Below, in pieces: positions 59,490 to 64,000 of a DNA stretch of 64,000 bases (its first letter is position 1; each line of letters starts with the position of its first letter). The position numbers were made by a program, and so were the translations under genes. The stretch lies in NCBI GenBank assembly GCA_046349395.1, contig JAXMCK010000004.1, positions 868,001 through 932,000 of the forward strand. Direction: 5' to 3'. This DNA comes from JAXMCK01 sp046349395 (lineage in GTDB: Bacteria > Pseudomonadota > Alphaproteobacteria > Geminicoccales > Geminicoccaceae). Below the pieces are notes generated by a model. It ran no database searches. It was given only the letters and a program-made list of their open reading frames with translations, and was not told the DNA's origin.

Positions 59490-60191
59490 ATGGACGACAC
59501 GCCCTACCGCCTCGACCCCGAGTTCCGCGCCGGCCGAAAGAAGCGGCGCCTCGTGCGCCTGATGGCGTTGGGGGCCACCGCCGCGAAAGCGGCCGCGAAG
59601 CTCAACATCTCGGACGCCGAGCTCGACGCCTTCACCGCCGATCCGGATCTGCCGGACATGGTGGAAGCCTATCGCGAGATGTATGGCCAGCCGGAGGAAG
59701 AGATCCTTCGCCGGCTGCGCGACCTCGCGATCAAGATCCTGGTCGAGTCGGTCGAGGAACGCGATCCCAAAGTTTGCGCCTGGTTCTTCCGCGAGCTGCA
59801 GCACGCCCGCAATCCCTGCGTGACGCTGGCGAAGTCCGTCATGCGCGCCCAGGAACGCGCCGCACGCGAGGCGGCCGAAGCCGAAGCGCCCAAGCCGCCG
59901 CCGAAGCTGAAGCGGGTGCTCTATCCGCCCCGCCCTTATGACGACCTGGAAGCGCTTCGCCACCGCATCACCGTCCGCCTGCGCGACCAGCTCATCGTCG
60001 AGGCCCAGACCAAGGCCAGAGAGGAAGCCGAGGCCAAAGCCGCAGCAGGTGAGCCCCCGGCACCGGGTCCCGTCCCACCGGCGCCAGCCCTGAACCGTCG
60101 GATGGAGACCCAAGCCGAGCGCGACATCCGACTCGTCACGGCCAAGCTGCTGGGCAGACGCGTGCGGGATCTCGATTTCGACACTTCTTAG
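59490..60191 (+). CDS. Unrecognised protein with N-terminal HTH-like and coiled-coil regions
   Basis: A 233-residue, strongly charged soluble protein. An N-terminal helical unit (LMALGATAAKAAAKLNISDA) looks like a homeodomain-type HTH such as occurs in small terminase subunits. A central helix set (EEEILRRLRDLAIKILVESV, DPKVCAWFFRELQHARNP) and a long Ala/Glu coiled coil follow, with a Pro-rich linker and a conserved-looking end (RDIRLVTAKLLGRRVRDLDF). G+C content and codon usage match the chromosome, not the adjacent island. No other phage gene is nearby, so a terminase role is unlikely. Function unknown. Confidence 0.75.
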   Translation: MDDTPYRLDPEFRAGRKKRRLVRLMALGATAAKAAAKLNISDAELDAFTADPDLPDMVEAYREMYGQPEEEILRRLRDLAIKILVESVEERDPKVCAWFFRELQHARNPCVTLAKSVMRAQERAAREAAEAEAPKPPPKLKRVLYPPRPYDDLEALRHRITVRLRDQLIVEAQTKAREEAEAKAAAGEPPAPGPVPPAPALNRRMETQAERDIRLVTAKLLGRRVRDLDFDTS

Positions 60192-60346
60192 GCTGCCTAC
60201 CGGCCTTCGGCCTACTTGAGGCGGTTCTCGAACCGCGCCCCGTCCACCTCCAGCCCGTTCAAGTTGCGCCTCTCAGCCCCCAGCCGATCCCAGGCTGCTC
60301 GGGGCCACTCCCGATTCCACCTATCTGAACTCGCCCGTGGGGGCCC

Positions 60347-60369
60347 GGGGGAGCGCGGTGCGCTCCCCC
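60347..60369. terminator. GC-rich hairpin between convergent genes
   Basis: GGGGGAGCGC-GGT-GCGCTCCCCC is a perfect 10-bp stem with a 3-base loop. There is no T-tract on either side, so it may act as a barrier or mRNA-stabilising structure rather than a classic intrinsic terminator. It lies 7 bp before the dimethylformamidase-like stop. Confidence 0.45.
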
Positions 60370-60375
60370 GTCACC

Positions 60376-62619
60376 TCATCTAAACGGGGCGGGGTCGAGA
60401 AATCGCCTCAGCACGTTCGCCGTCAGTCTGGAGACGTTGTTGTCGTAGTCGTTCCAGCTGAGGCTGCCGCACCAGGCGATGGAGCCGGTGGAGAAGACGG
60501 CCCCGCCGGCGGCGGTGTCGAAGAAGGTGATGTCGGCGCGGACCTGGGGATGCTGGCTGCCGGTGAGGTTCGGGGGGACGACGCCGAACTCCTCGTTGAC
60601 CAGCAGGATGAGGTCGCTGTGGTTCTCGGAGCTGGCCATGACGGTGGTGTTGGGGGGTGTGCCGAGCTTCCAGGAGACGGTGTCGAGCTCGAGGCCGGCG
60701 GCCCCGCCGCCGATGAGGCCGAAATCGCCGATCAGCTCGTCCTCGATGCCCTGCCACATCCAGGCGAAGCGGGGGTCGTAGGATTCGGGCTTGCGGCGGT
60801 AGTAGGAGCAGGTGTCGAAGCCCTGGGCCATGAAGCCGATGCCGGTCAGGATTTGGGGCGGGCGGCCCTGGCGGCGCCAGAGGCCGCCATATTCCCTCGA
60901 GAAGCTGTGCCAGTACTCGCCGGGCTCGGCCTCCCAGGTGCGGATGCCGTCCTCGGCGCGGCGGACCTCGATGACACCCGGCATGTCGGGGGAGAAGGCG
61001 ATGCGCCAGTACCAGCCGTTGGCGGCGAGGTACATGAGGCGGCCGCCTTTATCGATCCAGGCCTTCATGGCGTCCCACATCCGGGTCGAGTGGTATTCCG
61101 GGTGGGTGCCGGTGACGATGCAGGCATAGGGCTCGAGGAGGGCGAGGCCCTCGGCGTGGAGGTCCTCGTCGGTGATGACGTCGAAGGGCTCGCCGACATG
61201 GGTCGTCATCCAGTCGAGGACGTGGGTGTCGGCGTTGAACTGCCACAGGCCCGAGCCCGAGGCCCCGAGCCAGGAGCTGTATTTCGGGCGCATGTTGGTG
61301 ATGGGGCGCAGGCGCGAGCTGTAGGCCACGCCGGAGCCGTCCGAGTGGCTGTCGTAGAGCGACTTCGCCAGCTCGGGGTGGTCGTAGAGGAAGACGTCGG
61401 TCGGCTGGTAGACGGTGACCCGGCCGATGACCATCTCGGCGTTCTGCGCCTCGATGTGGTTCTGGTCGTTGGCGTAGGCCATGTAGGCGGCGGTGGGGGC
61501 GAGGAAGGCGAGCTTCGGCCGGGCGCGGCCTGAGCGGGTGCGTGGCGGGCGGACGAAGAAGGGGACATAGTCCTCGTCGGTCCCGTCCTCGGCACTGCCG
61601 GAGTCGAGGTGGGCCGCGTAGACGCCGGACGGCAGGTCGGCCGGCACCGTCCAGGCGAAGGACTGCTCCCAGCCGGCGTCGTAGAGATCGTCGTCGTGGA
61701 AGTGGATGGCGCCATACTGGTCGGGGGCGCGCCACCAGCAATGCTCGCTGCCGTCCCAGTTCCAGCCCTTCATCGCCCGGGTGGGCAGATTGTGGGTGGA
61801 CCCGTGCAGGAGGTGAGGCCCTGTATCCTCGACCCGGGTCGTCTCCATGGCCAGCGCGAAGTCCCACGCACCCTTGATGCAGGACGATAGGTCCGCCGGC
61901 ATCGGCCGCAGGAAGAGGGCCTCCAGCCGCTCGGGCGCCACCGTGCCGTCGAGCAGCCGCGGCGCGTCGATCTTGCCGTTGAGGTGCGCGGTGCCCTGCT
62001 GCCCGATGCCGCCCATGACGAGCGGCTTGCCGGCAGGTACCCCCGGCAGCGGACAGGGGAAGGTCATGGCGGCCACGTCCTCGATCCCGGCACAGGGGAC
62101 GAGCGGCCGCTGGACGAGCGTCACCTCGCCGTCCTCGGCATCGAAGGTGGCCGCCACCAGATACCAGCGCCGCGCAAGCATCGGCCGCGTGGTGCCGACC
62201 TGCACGGCGGCCCGCCCGCTGCCGGAGCGGAAGGCGAGGCAGCCGTGAGCGTCGATCTCAAGCAGCCAGCCATGCTCGGCCGCCTCGTCCCAGTGCCCGA
62301 TCAGCCCCTGCCGGCTCTTGGTCGGTGTGGTCGGCCAGACCATGGCGGCGACGGTGAAGCTGCCCGTCACCTGCAGGGCCGGGTTGTCGGGGACGGTGAC
62401 CGAGGAGCCGGTCCGGATCTCCTGGCGGTGGCCCTGTTTGGCGCCGATCGTCGCCACGGCCTGGCACTTGAAGCCCGGCCCCTGTGGGTTGGCGTCGCCG
62501 TGGATCAGGCGCACGATGGAAGCCTTGTAGGGCTGGTTCTCGTAGGCGCTCACCATGAAGCGGAGGGTCTCGCCCGGGGCGACCGAGAAGCGATCCGCGT
62601 AGCCCAAGATCTTCAGCAT
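60376..62619 (-). CDS. N,N-dimethylformamidase large (beta) subunit-like protein
   Basis: Large subunit of an iron-dependent amidohydrolase that splits dimethylformamide to dimethylamine and formate, or a related amide. The 747 residues match DmfA2: N-terminal beta domain (LGYADRFSVAPGETLRFMVS), a laminin-G/concanavalin-like domain (about 80-225), then the amidase domain with LAFLAPTAAYMAYAND, PKYSSWL, VTGTHPEYHSTRMW and GGRLMYLAANGWYW. The Tyr and Glu in these last motifs are in the places of the known Tyr/Tyr/Glu iron site. The small-subunit gene lies 10 bp upstream. Substrate may differ from DMF. Confidence 0.85.
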   Translation of the reverse strand: MLKILGYADRFSVAPGETLRFMVSAYENQPYKASIVRLIHGDANPQGPGFKCQAVATIGAKQGHRQEIRTGSSVTVPDNPALQVTGSFTVAAMVWPTTPTKSRQGLIGHWDEAAEHGWLLEIDAHGCLAFRSGSGRAAVQVGTTRPMLARRWYLVAATFDAEDGEVTLVQRPLVPCAGIEDVAAMTFPCPLPGVPAGKPLVMGGIGQQGTAHLNGKIDAPRLLDGTVAPERLEALFLRPMPADLSSCIKGAWDFALAMETTRVEDTGPHLLHGSTHNLPTRAMKGWNWDGSEHCWWRAPDQYGAIHFHDDDLYDAGWEQSFAWTVPADLPSGVYAAHLDSGSAEDGTDEDYVPFFVRPPRTRSGRARPKLAFLAPTAAYMAYANDQNHIEAQNAEMVIGRVTVYQPTDVFLYDHPELAKSLYDSHSDGSGVAYSSRLRPITNMRPKYSSWLGASGSGLWQFNADTHVLDWMTTHVGEPFDVITDEDLHAEGLALLEPYACIVTGTHPEYHSTRMWDAMKAWIDKGGRLMYLAANGWYWRIAFSPDMPGVIEVRRAEDGIRTWEAEPGEYWHSFSREYGGLWRRQGRPPQILTGIGFMAQGFDTCSYYRRKPESYDPRFAWMWQGIEDELIGDFGLIGGGAAGLELDTVSWKLGTPPNTTVMASSENHSDLILLVNEEFGVVPPNLTGSQHPQVRADITFFDTAAGGAVFSTGSIAWCGSLSWNDYDNNVSRLTANVLRRFLDPAPFR

Positions 62620-62629
62620 GCCCGTCCCG

Positions 62630-62932
62630 TCAGTTCAGATCGTCGCCGGTGAGCTCCTTCCACCGCAGCCGGAAGACGGCCCATTCCGCCTCCTCCCGCG
62701 AGTGGAAGACCTGGTCGTGGAAGACCTCGATCGGCTTCTTGCGCCCGTGGTGCCGGGCGAGCTTCCACTCGGCGAAGGGCCTGGTGCAGAGGAGGATGTA
62801 CTTGCCCTCCATCGGGGCCGACCGCATCAGGTTGAGAATGCGCTGGAGATCCGGGCTGTAGCGGCCGCCATAGGGCTGCCGACGGAACTCGTCGACGAGC
62901 AGCCGGTCCTCCGGGCGGATCTGATAGGGCAT
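62630..62932 (-). CDS. N,N-dimethylformamidase small (alpha) subunit-like protein
   Basis: A 100-residue basic helical protein: LVDEFRRQPYGGRYSPDLQR, ILNLMRSAPMEGKYILLCTR and VFHSREEAEWAVFRLRWKEL correspond to DmfA1, the small subunit that binds DmfA2 in a dimer-of-dimers. It is somewhat shorter than the 130-residue characterised examples, lacking part of the N-terminus. The 10-bp gap to the large-subunit gene supports co-expression in equal amounts. Confidence 0.82.
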   Translation of the reverse strand: MPYQIRPEDRLLVDEFRRQPYGGRYSPDLQRILNLMRSAPMEGKYILLCTRPFAEWKLARHHGRKKPIEVFHDQVFHSREEAEWAVFRLRWKELTGDDLN

Positions 62933-63079
62933 GGCTCCTCCCGCACGAGCTTTCTGCCGCCACGATGCCAGCCCCTGCGCCCGGCGTCATCCCGCTGTGG
63001 TGCGGGTCCCTTGCGCTGGAACGGCAACGGTGCTGGTGAGAGCGCCACGATCGAGCCCCGGCAGGATGCGAGCCGACCG

Positions 63080-64000
63080 ATGCTGATGGATCAGGTACTG
63101 AAGCGCTTCGTGAAGATCGGCGACCTCACGGTCACCGACAGTGCCGGCAAGGTGCACCGCTTCACGGGTGCGCTTGGTCGGACGGTCAAGGTGCGCTTCA
63201 CGAGCCGTGCGGCCGAGCGTCAGCTGCTGTTCGATCCCGAGCTGGCGCTGGCCGAGGGCTACATGGACGGCACCCTCGTCTTCGAGCAGGGCGACCTCTA
63301 CGACCTGCTCGACCTCGGCACCCACAACCTCGCCCTCTCGCAGCTCAAATGGTCGGTGCCAGTCGAGCGGGCCATCGGCTGGCTGAAGCGCCGGGCGCTG
63401 CTGTGGAATACTGCCACCAAATCGCGCCGCAACGTGGAGCGGCACTACGACCTCTCGGGGGCCCTCTACGGCCTCTTCCTCGACAGCGAGCGGCAGTACA
63501 CCTGCGCCTATCACCCGACCGGCAAGGAGGACATCGAGACCGCCCAACGGGCGAAGGAGCGGCACATCGCGGCGAAGCTGCTCGTCCGCCCCGGCCAGCG
63601 CATCGTCGACCTGGGCTGCGGCTTCGGCGCCCTCTCGCTGCATCTGGGCCGCCACTACGACGTCGACGTCACCGGCGTGACGCTCTCGCGCGAGCAGTAC
63701 GAGTGGGCCAATGCGCGGGCCGCCGAACTCGGCATCGCCGACCGGGTCCGCTTCCTGCACCTGGACTACCGCTCGGTCGAGGGCGTCTACGACCGGGTGG
63801 TCTCGATCGGCATGCTGGAGCATGTCGGACCCAACCACCTCCCGACCTGCTTCGAGAAGATCAAGTCGCTGATGGCCCCGGACGGCCTGGGCCTCGTCCA
63901 CTCGATAGGCCGGCAGGCGGGCCCGGCACCCACCAGCGCCTTCATCGACAAGTACATCTTCCCCGGCGGCTACATCCCGGCCGTGTCGGAGACCATCGCC
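63080..64000 (+). CDS. cfa: Cyclopropane-fatty-acyl-phospholipid synthase, partial (cut by right edge)
   Basis: SAM-dependent enzyme that adds a methylene to membrane unsaturated fatty acids. 307 codons are present, about three quarters of the usual 400. Seen: N-terminal lipid-binding region, RRNVERHYDLSGALYGLFLD, SERQYTCAYHPTGKEDIETA with the family Cys, SAM motif IVDLGCGFGALSLHLG, and VSIGMLEHVGPNHL. ATG at 63080 is used; ATG at 63086 is two codons downstream. It is divergent from the dimethylformamidase pair. Confidence 0.94.
   Translation, partial: MLMDQVLKRFVKIGDLTVTDSAGKVHRFTGALGRTVKVRFTSRAAERQLLFDPELALAEGYMDGTLVFEQGDLYDLLDLGTHNLALSQLKWSVPVERAIGWLKRRALLWNTATKSRRNVERHYDLSGALYGLFLDSERQYTCAYHPTGKEDIETAQRAKERHIAAKLLVRPGQRIVDLGCGFGALSLHLGRHYDVDVTGVTLSREQYEWANARAAELGIADRVRFLHLDYRSVEGVYDRVVSIGMLEHVGPNHLPTCFEKIKSLMAPDGLGLVHSIGRQAGPAPTSAFIDKYIFPGGYIPAVSETIA

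Noticed and set aside
59490..60191. Prophage interpretation based on a terminase-small-subunit-like helical N-terminus
   Set aside because: No other phage gene (large terminase, portal, integrase) occurs; G+C and codon use are chromosomal; similarity is only at the level of a generic HTH.

Overview
The window is about 68-70% G+C by eye and tightly packed, with many 4-bp GTGA/ATGA stop-start overlaps and frequent GTG/TTG starts. Several features point to an alphaproteobacterium, probably near the Rhodospirillales: a circularly permuted two-piece tmRNA gene beside sspB, a trpF-trpB-trpA-accD-folC run, an MbfA-type ferritin/VIT iron exporter with an Irr-like ICE box, an FAD-dependent thymidylate synthase, and a DUF1192 gene. 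I cannot name a genus.

Layout. 1-2448 (-): oligopeptide-type ABC ATPase and a cytosine-deaminase-like amidohydrolase. 2550-9271 (-): a six-gene, mostly translationally coupled carotenoid cluster (two CrtI/CrtN-type desaturases, DUF2141 protein, acyltransferase, glycosyltransferase, aldehyde dehydrogenase). Its gene set matches a C30 staphyloxanthin-like acyl-glycosyl carotenoic acid pathway. 9461-9537 (-): tRNA-Pro(TGG). 9670-13817 (+): RND efflux pair. 13856-20187: DUF3445, GNAT, NUDIX, DUF1192, gpt, a luciferase-like oxidoreductase, a BciB/FrhB-like flavo-Fe-S protein and an EVE protein. 20228-22616 (-): rnhA, thrB, ispH. 22787-28638 (+): mbfA, Bcr/CflA MFS, serC, serA, M48 protease. Then priA (-), xerC (+), an AsmA protein (+), fumC (-), sspB (-), ssrA (-), thyX (+).

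38607-40745 holds a tandem, nearly identical duplication of an OmpA-family lipoprotein gene with its terminator, followed by an MHS-family transporter. 42695-48394 (+) is a biosynthetic run pyrF-trpF-trpB-trpA-accD-folC behind a recognisable promoter. 48438-52557 holds a phosphoribosyltransferase and two divergent regulator/enzyme pairs (TetR/oxidoreductase, MarR/two GSTs), each with clear palindromic operators. A Tat-exported beta-helix protein, an Xre regulator and a Kef-type antiporter follow.

57200-59215 is a sharply A+T-rich island with two overlapping genes: a P-loop ATPase and a small three-helix membrane protein. It lies next to a decayed HicB-like gene and a palindrome on one side and short CTCGGTACC-based repeats on the other. 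It is the best candidate here for an undescribed system, possibly anti-phage, but function is inferred only from gene type and composition. The window closes with an unrecognised coiled-coil-rich protein, a two-subunit N,N-dimethylformamidase-like enzyme (-) and a cyclopropane-fatty-acid synthase cut by the right edge.
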